Shown one piece after another: positions 11,808-24,900 of a DNA stretch of 64,000 nt (within the stretch, counting starts at the first letter, position 1; every line of letters starts with the position of its first letter). Source of the stretch: Xiphias gladius. Taxonomy: Eukaryota > Chordata > Actinopteri > Istiophoriformes > Xiphiidae. Both the position numbers and the translations under genes were made by a program. Below the pieces are notes generated by a model. The model was not told the DNA's origin. It worked only from the letters and a program-made list of their open reading frames with translations, and did no database searches. The stretch is from assembly GCF_016859285.1 (NCBI RefSeq), contig NC_053414.1:25894530-25958529 (forward strand), written 5' to 3'.

Positions 11808-14800
11808 GTGTGTGTGTGTGTTAAAAAAACAACTCCCTTACCAACAATGCCAACAATCAGGAGTTTCCCAAGAAACAACAGGAAGTCAGTCACTTTGTCC
11901 AAAACAGCCACCCTGAGTTGAAAAGGGCACAGTGCCGAATATGAGAATGTATAAAAATTAAACTAGGCTAAGAATAGCTTAAATAGTGAATACATGTTGC
12001 AGTCTAATGCTTATAGAATTAAAATTTATTGAGATAAATGTATGAAATCCCACCTGACGATGTTCCTCATGAGAAGGAAAAAGGCATCTCGGGCTGAGGT
12101 ACAGAAACTTTTTCCATAGATGGCAATCTAGAGAATGAAAAACAAAACAAAAACATTTTGAAAATCTGACCAGATACAACATCTATCATGCAGCTGTATC
12201 CAGTTACAAGAACTCACCATGATGTAGGCATTTCTGTTAAGGAACTTGATACATTTCTCCAGGCACCAGAAGCAGCACTTCATGCAGCTTAGCAGGAATT
12301 TAGCAAATTTGTTCTGAGCACCTGAAGGATGAGAGTCATTACGATACAGTGCAGGAATTTGGTCATGACTGCATGTGCTTACAACCATAGAATTATCTGA
12401 CTGTTGCCTATGTTCTGGTCAAACTAGGGTTAAACCAAGTTACATGCACCTGTGATACCCTGTAAGTATCGCTTACGTTTTTGTGTACCTGCAAGGTGCT
12501 GCACACAGACAGACCTGTGTGATAAGAGGTGTGAATAAAATGTGTGAAGTGGAATAGAAATGTAAAAACAGAAGATTTGGCACTGTAACACAGTGAATGT
12601 CAGTTTCTCCAGGCTTCTTAACCAGGTCTTTGTTGATTGCAGTATTAGATAACCTGCATTATTCTGACTTATGGCTCTACACATGCATGCATGAAGAACC
12701 AGGATTAATGAGTAACCAGTTTAACAACAAAATCCTAAATGCATATAACCATAATTACTGATGAATACAGGATAACGATAAAGGTATGCAGTTATTTGAC
12801 GCCTACGTGTATTCAGTGAGTCAGTCTTCTTGTTCTGATGTTAAATAATCTGACCTTTCAACTTGTGATCCAGATACTCCAGAATGACCCTGATGACCTG
12901 AACCACAGACAGGATCAGAGAGCCAAAAGCCAGGGAGCCTGTGTGGTATCTGTACAAAAGGAGGAAATAGAAGCTGACTGCTTTCTCTGTCATACGGGGA
13001 GGCTAACGCACCTACTGACCTTCCCATCTCTCGTGTATGGAGAGAATAACCCAAACTAAATTTCCTTCAAAATTCTGGCAGCACATCAACTTTTGCTTAG
13101 AGTAAACACCCCAAACAACCTGACTAATACTGAGTAAACCATACAGCATCATATTGACTTTTAAATACAGAACACTCCAGTGTCCAAAAATATGGGAATA
13201 GTATGTGTATATGAAAATGTAATATCACTTGCTGTTTTCATATTAATAGAAAAGAACTGAGTTGATGCACAACAACATATACTGCACTGTCCATACATGT
13301 GAAGAGACCTCTCACAAAAAAAAAAAATACAAATCCATCTTCTAACCTGAGGGCACGTCCTAGCGAGGAGAAGATGGGGAAGGCGGGAATATCCTCGGGC
13401 TTTTTGAAGGCCCAGTAATATGAGGCGAAGGCCCCCGACAGAGTGACCTGGCCCAGTGCCGTCACAAAGTTTGCGCACCAGAAGAACAGGAAGACGTTGT
13501 AGAACTGGAACGCAATGAGGTATTTGTGGTAGAGGGTCTCACCACCGTAGAAGGCAAACAGGCACTCTGCATCCGGACACTGAGCTGAGGCGTTGGAGGT
13601 GTTGAATGTCTGGAGAAAGAGACACGGGGCAAACCGTAGGATTATGAAGAAGATTTTTCATACAGTGAACTATAATGAAAACTGTGATGGTATCCAGGTA
13701 AACAGTTCTATAATCAAACCCTTTGTTCTTAAAAGGTATTAAATATTAGCAGACTATGTATCTGGCTTTTTGGCAGACATTTCTGAAACCGTGCTACCCC
13801 ACACACATCTTCTAACATTAAATTTAATGGGACATTGATATTCGGACGTACCTTGGGGTTGCACGTCTCTCGTGAGTACTCACACTCAGAGTTGTTGAAC
13901 ACTTTGTAAACTTGCTCATTAGAGGTGGACAAGAAACTGGTCAGAGCTGTCAAGGAGATATCTTTGAAAAGGTCACAATCAGGAGGGATCTGCTTCTATT
14001 TATATGGAAATGCTGCTCCTGTTACAATTGATAAAATGTGGGAATAATTATAAAGTAAAACGTTTATTTTTTGATCATCTTTGATCAGGATCTGAAAAGT
14101 GTAAGGATACACGGCAGTGATGGCCCAGTAGGCAATCACCACGGCCAGGAGGGCAAAAGTCAGCAGTGGGTAGAAGAGAGATGACATCACGTGCCCAACA
14201 GCTCTGGAAAAGAAAACAGGGGTCGAAGTGGTATGTCAAGAAGCTGAGATTTAGTGCTCTCCGAAAAGGAAGAGGAAATTTTCCAAAACAAAGAAATGCA
14301 GCTTAGTACTCCCTAACAGTGAGGTAAAGCATAAGAACTGCAGGTGTCTTCTCTGCTGTTACAAAAACAAATGCAATCAAATTGAAGCAGCATTAATTGG
14401 GTTTTTTTGGCCTACTTGGGTCAGCTTTAAATACAACATCAAAATACACTTTTATCACATTAAACGTTTGTAATGCTAAGTGTCTTAAACAGCTGCCTAT
14501 TTACAAATCCCGCAGACATAGAGCAACGTTAGCATTTACAGTATTTGAAGCTGTGTTTCCGGCCACCTCATGAAGTCCAATATTCGCTCCCCTTTCATCT
14601 TTGTTTTGAACTCCATCATCTATGGAAGGAAATACCTGGTTCTTTAGCTGCTAAGTGATCTGCTATGTTCATCCACCAGTTGCTAACTGTGTCTCTTTGC
14701 CATTTGGTGCTGGGCAGATTGGGTACAGTGGGTTTATCAGAGCTTTGTTACTGAAACCAACAGCGCAGAAATCCCTGCAGCAGGAAGCAAGACTGATGAG

Positions 14801-17800
14801 AGCAGTCAGACTGAACCAAAACAGTAAAGATGTGGGCTGGAAAACAAAAACAATGAGCTGAAGGACACTAAAACGTTTCGTAGAGCTGAAGGGAACTGCA
14901 GATTGTGTGATAATCTTCTGGGGCCTAATCACTACGAGTGACTCTTTTCAAATTAAACATAGTCAAATAATTAACTGTTGGATGGATATTGATTGGTGCA
15001 GCTTTAAAAAAGTGTAGGTCCAGTCACTTTTCCAGCTCATCTGGGAAAACAGAAGAGAATGATGCTGCACGATGCAAGACTGGAATATATTACAAACTGA
15101 GACTGACCTGCTAGCTTCTTTAATGAGTGCAATGGCAATTAGGATTCTCTTCCTAAGGAAGATGAGTAGCAGGATGATGATGAATTCCACAATAGCCAGG
15201 ATGATCACTGCAAAATAGTGAATGAAACACATTAACACGATTCATCAACAGTTCATACAGAGTTGTATTACAGATTGAAAGCCTGTTTGTGCTTACTGAA
15301 GGCCAGCCAAGTCTGTCTGATCTGCAGGTAGACAGAGAAGTCCATCTGCAGGCCAAGGTCACGGATGGTCACGTCAGCGCCAGGCTCTCCCTTCAGACTG
15401 GCATATTCCATGTAACAGTGGAAAATACCTAAAAATATTGTTCAAATGTTCAGTAGGTTTAAAAAAAACAAAAAAACAAAACAACATTTCAATAAAAGCA
15501 GAGCAATCTTAAATAGCAAGTGTATTATTTTCAGAGGCTGAAGACTTACCGTATCCAATGACTAGAATAACCAAAACTATCATGACCCAGACCATCACAC
15601 CGGCCAAGAATCGCAGCAGGACGATGAAAATCAAGCTGACGACCATGGCTATCACCAGACCACTGGAGAGAGCGGACAAAATCAAACGTTTTAACATAAT
15701 AACAGTTAACAACATTCTTATAGCATTTTAGCCTATGATCGTTCAGTCGCAGTCATGTGTATTTTCCGGTTTCTAAACGAAGGCCAGTCTTGAACATTCA
15801 GATGCTTTTCACATCCAATTATGCAAACATTTCAGCCATGGTAACTGTTTGTGTTTAGACAACTGCAGATGTGACTTATCCTGTCTAGTGACAACAAAAC
15901 CAGTGGTGTTGGTGTTCTATTTACTAATTTCTCTTTAATGTAACCAGTAGAGAATAGGCAAACTTACAGCAATATCCAATGCCAAGACTGAGTGTAGTCT
16001 TCAAAAATTCTCATGGCCACCTGGCGAGCTTCAACGACCACATTTGACTTCCTGTAACAGATGGAAATTAAGTTGAAACAAACCAACAACTTCCAAAATT
16101 AACATTGTAGTCATCTGCCGTGTATGGAGCCCTGGAACTGACAAAATGTTGTAACAGGTTATCGGACAAAAATAGGGCTATAGCTGAACACACTGATAAA
16201 TAATAATGTTAGCTGAATAATTAATATGGCGAGTAAGATGCGTGTAAACATCAGTGGAACAATTGGGAGGACTGTGTGGCTAGCTAGATTAAGTGAAAAC
16301 ATTGTTAGCTAAACAGACTGAGCACCAGCCTTTTCTGCTGGCTCCCAGCTCAAGCTAACATTCATCATGCCAGTGCACGTGAGTTTAGTCATCTATATGC
16401 TGCATACTGCTTTAGAATTACTGGATAAACTCTTGTAGGTGGACAGCCAAGGACTAACAAACCAAGAAAACAAGAAGACATTTAGACTTGAAACTTGTTA
16501 ATTTATTCACATAATAGATAAAGTTAGTAAGCCATTCGAAATTTAGTCCCCCCCCCCCCAAAAAAAAGTAAAATATAAATATATAATGTAGAATAATTTT
16601 TACAATAGACTGGTCACTCGACATTGCAAATTAAGATGACAACTGTAATTTGACTTGGTGATGTAGCTCTACACTGTCAAGCACTGTGATGCTGCCTGCT
16701 GCAAGAATAAAGCATAACAACAACAGGCGTACTCATCATCTTGATAAATAACAAGCAGGGAGCGTTCGCGGGTGGCAATAACGCTGATAGAAAACACTGA
16801 CATGAAGACCCTCCAGGGTGCACAAAAATAGAGCAGAACCAAAGCAGGTGCAGGCTGTAGCGAGCACACATCAGTGTAGAGAGTAAATAAGAGCATAAAG
16901 GTCTTTAAATAGGCTGTCAAATCAGCGCTATCAGTTATAGTGGCGCTGTGATACAGTATCTTAGTTATCAGCTGACACAACATAGCATAATGTGGGACAA
17001 GAATATCCGGCAAGAACTAGTTCATTTGCCAATATAAACAGCATTTTCTCCAGAGCTGAAGCTAAGGATTTTTTAGACGAATGTCGACCTCTAGATTTCA
17101 GAGTACAACCTGATGTCTTTAAACTGCTTTTTAGTCAGACCAATAGTCTAAGACCAAATGGAATTCAGTTTACAATGATAAATGATCAAAATAGTTATCA
17201 ATTACTTTTTGTCAGCTAATCAACCACAACCAATCAATTAAATGAATAATGAAATGAATCATTTTTTAAGGACTCAATTCATCAAACGGTTGATTTATCA
17301 AGCTAATTGCACACATTTCATGTTAATTTGTTGTTAATTTTAGACACTGTTTATGACTTTTGAATCTCTAAAATTCTAACAGGATTGTACCTGTGTGCTA
17401 ATCGGACAGCTTTGGAATTGTTATCATATTCACTTGTTTAGTAGTGTTTTGTATATGCTGCCATACAGTGAAAAGGACTCACTTTGATGCCTCCAGCAGC
17501 TCTGTGGCACTGATATTGACGCCCTGTCCGGCATCAAAAACGGTTTCGTTGCCCACCACCACCACGCCACCTTTCATCATTCCCAAGGCAGGAAGGCAGC
17601 GACGCGTGACTGTGCAGGGAGGAGATGATCAGTGTTAGTTATAGTAGTTGCGATAACTAACACGGTTAGTTATAGTAGATGCTGTGTCTGTTTCAGAGTC
17701 ACAGCAGCTACTATAACTAACCGTGTTAGTTATAGTGTGGTTATTAGTTATGTGCGGGTGAAAACTGAGCACAGGGAATCTTGCTTCTAACTTACAGGCT

Positions 17801-20800
17801 TTACTGGGCATCAACATGGAAGGACACAAGCCATTACTCAGGATCTGAACAGTAGCCTGGGAAATGTAAAGCGGCCTTGAATGTAGTTTTGGAAAATACT
17901 TTTTGTACATTTCACAGTATCACTTAAGCATTATAGAATGTAAATAATCCGAATAATATACTTAGTTACCAATTTATCAAAGTCCACTCCTTCCTTGCAG
18001 TATTGTTTGAAGTATTCACGGTCTTCTTTGCTGCCTAACTTGGCTTTCATCAAGGTGAGATGCCTGTTAGGACAGCTTTCCACACATAACTGGACACAAA
18101 TAACAACATACAATCATGGTTAATTGACAGGACAACAGTGGCAATGAATATGAAAAGATTAGCATATCTTGTTTCTGACCTGTGTGGTGGGACACTGAAA
18201 CTCCAGCAGCACTAGAGGACTGGCACATTTCAATATGTTGAAGTAGAACAGAAAAGGCTTCTTCCTGTTATGTAACAAAATTATTATTGGGACATGTATT
18301 TATGACATTGGCCTAATAATAAAGTCCCATATGTGAGACATCAGATTACAGTAATATATGTTATCTGAAATGAACACAAGATAAGCTGCGCCTAAACTGG
18401 TATATTTACAGTGATCATCCTATTCATGTTTCCATGTGACTCACTCCAGAGGTGTTCCAGCTTGTCCACAGAACTGCCCCCTGCTGTCTGTGGGATAGAT
18501 CACTTTCCTGGGGTCACCCTGAGACCAGGCTGTATGGAGAAGAGTAAAAATCACTCAGGACGAATGTGGACATTAAATCAAATGACAATGTATGTTCTCA
18601 GAAAGTAGACAGACAAAGCACCATGTCTCAGATATGTAAACAATTTGTGAAACACAGCGCACACAGCGAGGTGAAGAACACTGTGACCTTCAATGTGAGC
18701 CCATTTCAAATTAAAACATGTGGCACAACTTTTCTCCAGTTCACCAAATTTTCTTTGTGTATCTTGCCTTCATCAAGGTCCATCGATATGTTTTTTTGAT
18801 CGATGATCAGTGCTTTTAAAATCTGTTTTATAATATAATTTTACTCCTTGTAAATTTATGCTGTATATTTAGGACTGATGGTCATTCATATTTCTCTTGG
18901 AAATTATGTATCTACTAAGAGTAAATATTATACATATTATATATGGTGGGCTGTAAATAAGGAAACTGGAAACAACCTTATACACAACCCTGATGAAGGC
19001 AAGATAGGTGAAAGTGTTGTATTGAAGAAGAGTTGTGTGACATGTTTTAATAGTGATTGGTCTAAAATGTATAAAAATAAATAACGTACAATCATAAAAG
19101 CAGGGTTCCTCTAAATTCACGTGTCTAAGAACTGAAGTGTGTATGTAATAGTACATTTTGTAGGGATGGAGGCTCAGGCTTACCGAGAATACCCACAGCA
19201 AAGTACCCCAACAAGGCCAGGATGAAGAGAATACAACAGAGGACATCTGTGCAGCCCCTGGGCAGGGGAGAGGCAGAATATGGTTATTGCTGTCTTGTAC
19301 TACAGAAAGACTAGAAATGAAGATCAGTGATTAAAACAGATGTCTCACCTGTTATGAATCGGTCCTTTGAAGTTTGGGTCAAACTTCCTGGACTCCCCTG
19401 GGGATAGAAAGAGACAACAGGATTGTTATTGTTGCTTCCTGTGAACTTAATGAGACTCTAAAATAGAGCACATGCATTAAGGCTAATTAACCACAAACCT
19501 GTGGTTTCACTTGAGGGACTCAACTAACCGCTAACTACCTATGATCGCACTCAATGAAGACCTAAATGAAAATCAGCCAACCACAGCTGCTCTTAAAAAA
19601 AAAGTTGTTACTGGAAATTAAATAAATGTGGACCAGCCATCGCACAGGCCAGTTAACTTCCTGAAACAGTAACATTTGAATGCATAATATGAAAGCTTAA
19701 TATTAATGGAAACCTTTGCCCAATGTTAATATACATATCGTGCATGTGGCAAATATGCAATGTTACATGTAAAATCATCAAACTGATGTTCAAGGCAATG
19801 ATATATAATCAACCGTTATTTATTATATAAGACAAAACTCTTCACACTTGTGAAACAAAAACCTTAATATTTCATCTTGTTAGTTTCTATTGTAATTTTC
19901 TTGGAATCAATAATTTGGACAACTGGATTTTGGAAACTGTTAAAATGGTGTGATCATAACATTGTGATACAATTCCAATCAAAGTCAATATACTGTAATA
20001 CTGGATTATTGTCCAGCCATTGTTGTCGGGTCTTTTCAGCTCTCACATTTTGTGCCTGTTGGCCCGTATGTAACCATCAGTCAGTGTCATCAAGTAGAAA
20101 CTAAAATGAGAGGATACTGGAACACTAACAGGGAAAGTAATTTTTCAGACAAAAAAATGATTCATTCCTTATTTCCAGCTTCTCATTTGTGAGGATTTAC
20201 TGATTTTACTGTCTCATGTGATAACAAACTGAATATCTTTGGGTTTTGGACTGTTGATGGGACATAACAGGCAATTTCACGACATCCCCTTTGGGCTTAA
20301 CTCACAGCCAACATCTCTACACACCATCATCCTTGTCAAACAGTATTACAGGTGTGGAGTAATTTTTTTCCTCAGCAGTGCAGAAAACAAAGTTTCTTCT
20401 CACAGCAAACATCCTTTCATCGTTCACTAGTGGGGCGTCTGGTGGCACAGTGGTTAAGATATACAGTTTTCATTTTATTAGGAACACTACATGCAACAGA
20501 CTGCTTAAGTTTTAGCGAGGTGTTCCTAATAGACGAGCGAGTGTATATGACTGCAGCGTCCCTTCTGCGTCTGTACCACTGTACATTTGAAGTGCCAAAT
20601 TTGTCATTTGGATGCTATATTTTTAAAAAATTGATTAGTTGTGCAGCCTAAATGCTTCCGTAAAATCAAAACTGAATGTTATTCATAAGGTTCAGTACAT
20701 TTTAGTGACACAGATAAGACAAACTTACAAATTATTTCTTATTTAGTACAAAGAAACATAATTTTTCCAATAATTTACAATATATTTAGAATTCATAAGT

Positions 20801-21848
20801 TGAATGTACTAGTGTACACAGAAACTAGAGGGTGTATTTGAGGCACACGTGAGTACAATATATAAGTGTAAGCCCATGTATTGACAGAGACAGGAAAATC
20901 TCCAAAACAAAAAGATTCTTGTGCCAGACCATCCATCCCTAGCAACCTACAAAATGGCTCCCCAGCGAGGATGAGCTCCCTGTGGACATTGCGAGCCACC
21001 ATGGAAACACGTCAGACTCGGCAGAGGAGAAACATCAACCAAGCCCACTTTGTCTGCAGTGAGATCATCTTGAGCTGATGCCGTGAGTCCACATTTTAAA
21101 AGAACAATGAGCACGGGCATGTTCATCGGTAATTTTCAGGCTTCCAAATTACACCTTGAAATATGTTTTAAACAGCAAATCAGGTTGATGAAGAATTCAG
21201 ACGTGAATAAATATTATCTTCTTGACCAACATCGAAGATAATCGGATACCAGACTCTGAGCTTTAACACTTGCTGTCACATTACTGTAACTGCCTGCCAC
21301 GGCCTTCTTGACAATTCACGCCTTGAAGTAGCATCAAACTGTTTTAATTTTAATGCTTGCTCTACAGACACACTGTTAGAGGCGCGCCCAGCTACTTGTT
21401 GTCACTCACACACACGCATACACAGGATAAGCATACTCCCTCTGCCCAAACGTTATAGACTCACGTCAACAAGACATTCAGCAACAAATGAACCTCCGCC
21501 TCCATAATAATTCCAGCTAGGCAGACTGCTACAGTACCTCTACTTTCATATGTTGTCATTGTGTTGTTATTCCTCTCAGCGTTTCTGTCATGGACGCTTT
21601 TATAGATTCCTCTCAGTGTACTGTATACAGCTGTTGTTTCTTTATGTCTCCTTCCTGTACGAGGTCTGGGTCCTCCAACCTCTAACGCCTTACTTCCGTC
21701 TTTCAGAGAACTCAAGACTCAGTAAGTGTACTCCCTCTCTCTGGTCCCTCTCTTGGCTCAAGGCTTGTCCGGGGAATTGCAGCAAGAATTGTGTTGAGAG
21801 AAGACTTGTGCCGCATGAGAACTTGCTGCTGCTGCCAATATTGGCCGT

Positions 21849-21924
<76 letters not shown>

Positions 21925-24900
21925 GGATAAAATGTGTACTTTTTACACATCTGACAATAGCGAGTGTTATTAACAGCGGTGGATACATGTTCTGAAATCA
22001 CCACTAAACAAACATGTTAAACTATTTTCACTGTTTCTTTGTTTCAGATATGTTACAGTGTGCAGCTGTACAATTATATGACCAAAAATATCTCAACCAA
22101 CCCAGCACTTGATGTGGGCTTTGAAAAAAAGGGAAAAAAACGCTATAAAACGCTGCTAATATATAGTTTGCTTTAAACCTTAGTTTTAAGATTTATGGCC
22201 CTCTCTGCATGTTTTCTCTGCTTCCTGTTTCTACTTTAAGCTCTAGTTTCCAGATTGTTACAGCCCTTCAACCACATGCCCTCTCTAAGTGCTTTCAAAT
22301 TCAAACTTTATATCAGTTACTTCCAAGACAGTGGACAAAGATTTCTTGAACTGGTTACATGCATTGTTAGGACAACGATTTAGTTATGATGCATTGGGCT
22401 TGTTGACACGCACAAGGCGACGAGCTGAACTGCACATCAGACGTAAGACTGCCTTGTGCGGTCTGTAGTGGCACCTGACTGTGGTCTGGTCTGCCCACCT
22501 CTGCTGCCATGTGACAGACTAACAGCATGAATGGAATACAGTACCAACTACTGACCTCATACACCAGCTTGTTACAGTGCAATCTCCTTGCCAACCCAGT
22601 CTCTTTAACCTGTATTAGGGCCCGACCGGTACTGAACTTTTGAGGCCCCAAGAGCCAAATTATTACTTTAAAAATGTTATAATGATTACAAACCGGTATT
22701 CATGTTTTTAGCATGCAGAAATAACAAACATTTACAATGAGACCCCTTAAATTTGGTTATTATTGCTCTCAGATGTAGAAACTATGTAATGAAGACATTG
22801 TTTCAAAATTACCTCAAACATGTCTTTGGTGTTTCTATACTTTTCGTCCAATATGCCAATACTAACATATCTGTGATAAGCTAAAATAATAGCTATCTAT
22901 GTACAATTTATGTAAAATCATAAAATTAGGAATCATTTTAAAATAGGCAAAAAAAATGCTAGTTACTCATGAAAGAGATTTAGATTTCAATTATTGAGCT
23001 ATAGTTGTTAACCAAGGTTTTACTGTTTCTGTTTGGTCTAACCCCCCCCCAGCATCACTTTGTGTGTTTACATTTTCTCTTTCTTCATACTGAAGAGGAT
23101 AAACATTGAAAGTGATTTTCTCATCAGCCGTTCGTTTGTAGGACCATCTGTGCATGTGAGAGACACAGTTCCATTAGAGCTGGAGCAACAGGCGACTCTT
23201 TGCCCGTTTTGTGCGATGAAACAAGCACCGATTGTGCCGAAAAGCATTCCCATCAGGGTTGTTGTTGGTGCATACAGGCTGCCAAATGTCTTGTAAATGG
23301 TCTTGTTTGTGTATGTAGCTGGCAAAATGATTGTGATAGTGGTTTAGTGATGTCGATCTGCTACAGTTAATGTCGTAACTTTCAAAAGATGTAAATATTG
23401 TAGACTCCTTTTCTTTCCCACATTGGCTAACCTGGGTTCCTTAGGTAGTTAATTACACATCCTCCGGGGACCCTGATGCTGAGAACCCACAGGGCCTACT
23501 AGACAATCTCAGTCTGCATTGAGGTCTGTATGGAGTTAACAGCGCGGACCAAACCTTACCAAAACCTTGAAAGTATTTAGTAAAACCCTTGAAATCAATT
23601 CTTTATAAATGACTGGAGTGTGAATCTTGTTGTCTGCTAAACAAGATATGTTTTTCTAGTCACTTGTGTGTGTGTGTCTGTGTGTCTGTGAGTGTGTGTC
23701 TGTGAGTGTGTGTGTGCGTGTGAAAGGAAGTGATGATGTCATGACTGATGTGATTCACTAATGGGCCCAGAGGAGTTATCAGCCCTTCCCTGGCTACCTT
23801 AATGGGATAGTGGCCACTGTGGTTAAGAGCGTGTGTGTCTTTGCGCACAGATTGTATATGCATGGAGACATTATGAGTACATTAGTCTTTTATGTTCTGA
23901 TTCCTGATATTTTTTTTAAACTTTCTATTTAGGACATGAAGATAAAGATTATTAATATATGATATTGATAGAACCCCAGAAACTACTGTATGTACTACTG
24001 TTCTACTGCTGTATCAAGCATCAGCCACTGCTTCAAAAAACTCCTTCTTGACAGCTACTGATGAGGCCACTGGCCTACAAACTCTTAAAAGGCACAGAGG
24101 AGAACACATTAGAGTCTCTCTATGAAGAGCTAAATACATAAAAACTGAAAACCACTGACTGAGATCACTGTCTCTCTCTACTCTTCACAGTCACTGTTTG
24201 GATCAAACAACAACAGTTTCGTCTCATTTTCCCAAAGCAAAACAGCCAAAGTCCAAATGACAATCGACCATTGTGAAACATTTAGCAGTAGTGTCTTTGT
24301 GTGTGTACATGCACTGTGTGTGCTTAATATTGACTGGAAGCCGCTTGACTGTGTCTGCTGAGTGGGTAGAGCGGGCAAGGCTGAACAAGGTCCAGGCAGT
24401 GCAGGCTGCAGCCTGCCTGCATGCCTGCACACTGGCCTAGACAGGGGGGAAATGTAGTAGTAGTAGGCAACCAGGGACGGCTCGGCTCTCGGATCCATCT
24501 CTCCTAATAAAAACTCCTGTTTGAGAAAAACTGGAGAGCTGGAATCTGTATTGTGTAAGAGCTGTGATTTTTCACCTTTTAGCCTTCACGGGGGACGGGA
24601 GTCTAAGAAAAGAGCTGTTTACGCGATAGCAAGAGAGCAACAAGGAAATGCTCCACAGTGGCAGCTCCATGGACGGACTGAAGAGGATGTGTACTCAACA
24701 TTGTGGGTGTGGGCTGTTGGGAGCATCTCACACAGTCAGACATCATCAGTGCTGTCTTCTCAATGAAACACCAGTGTGAATATCAACAGCGTGCACTTCA
24801 GCACTCCATGTAACAACACTGACATGGGGTATTAAAGCAAGAATAACACCGGTTACAAAGACTTCATGACTAAGCAGTCCGTATGAACCACAGCCCAGCC

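Noticed and set aside
21690-22004. Cys-Val and Thr-His repeat proteins
   Set aside because: These are translations of the AC microsatellite on both strands; the same applies near 8333-8622 and 29001-29395.
24178-24498. Possible alternative first exon of slc44a2 on minus
   Set aside because: The frame does not end in a donor in the right phase, and the peptide does not resemble either mammalian CTL2 N-terminus.
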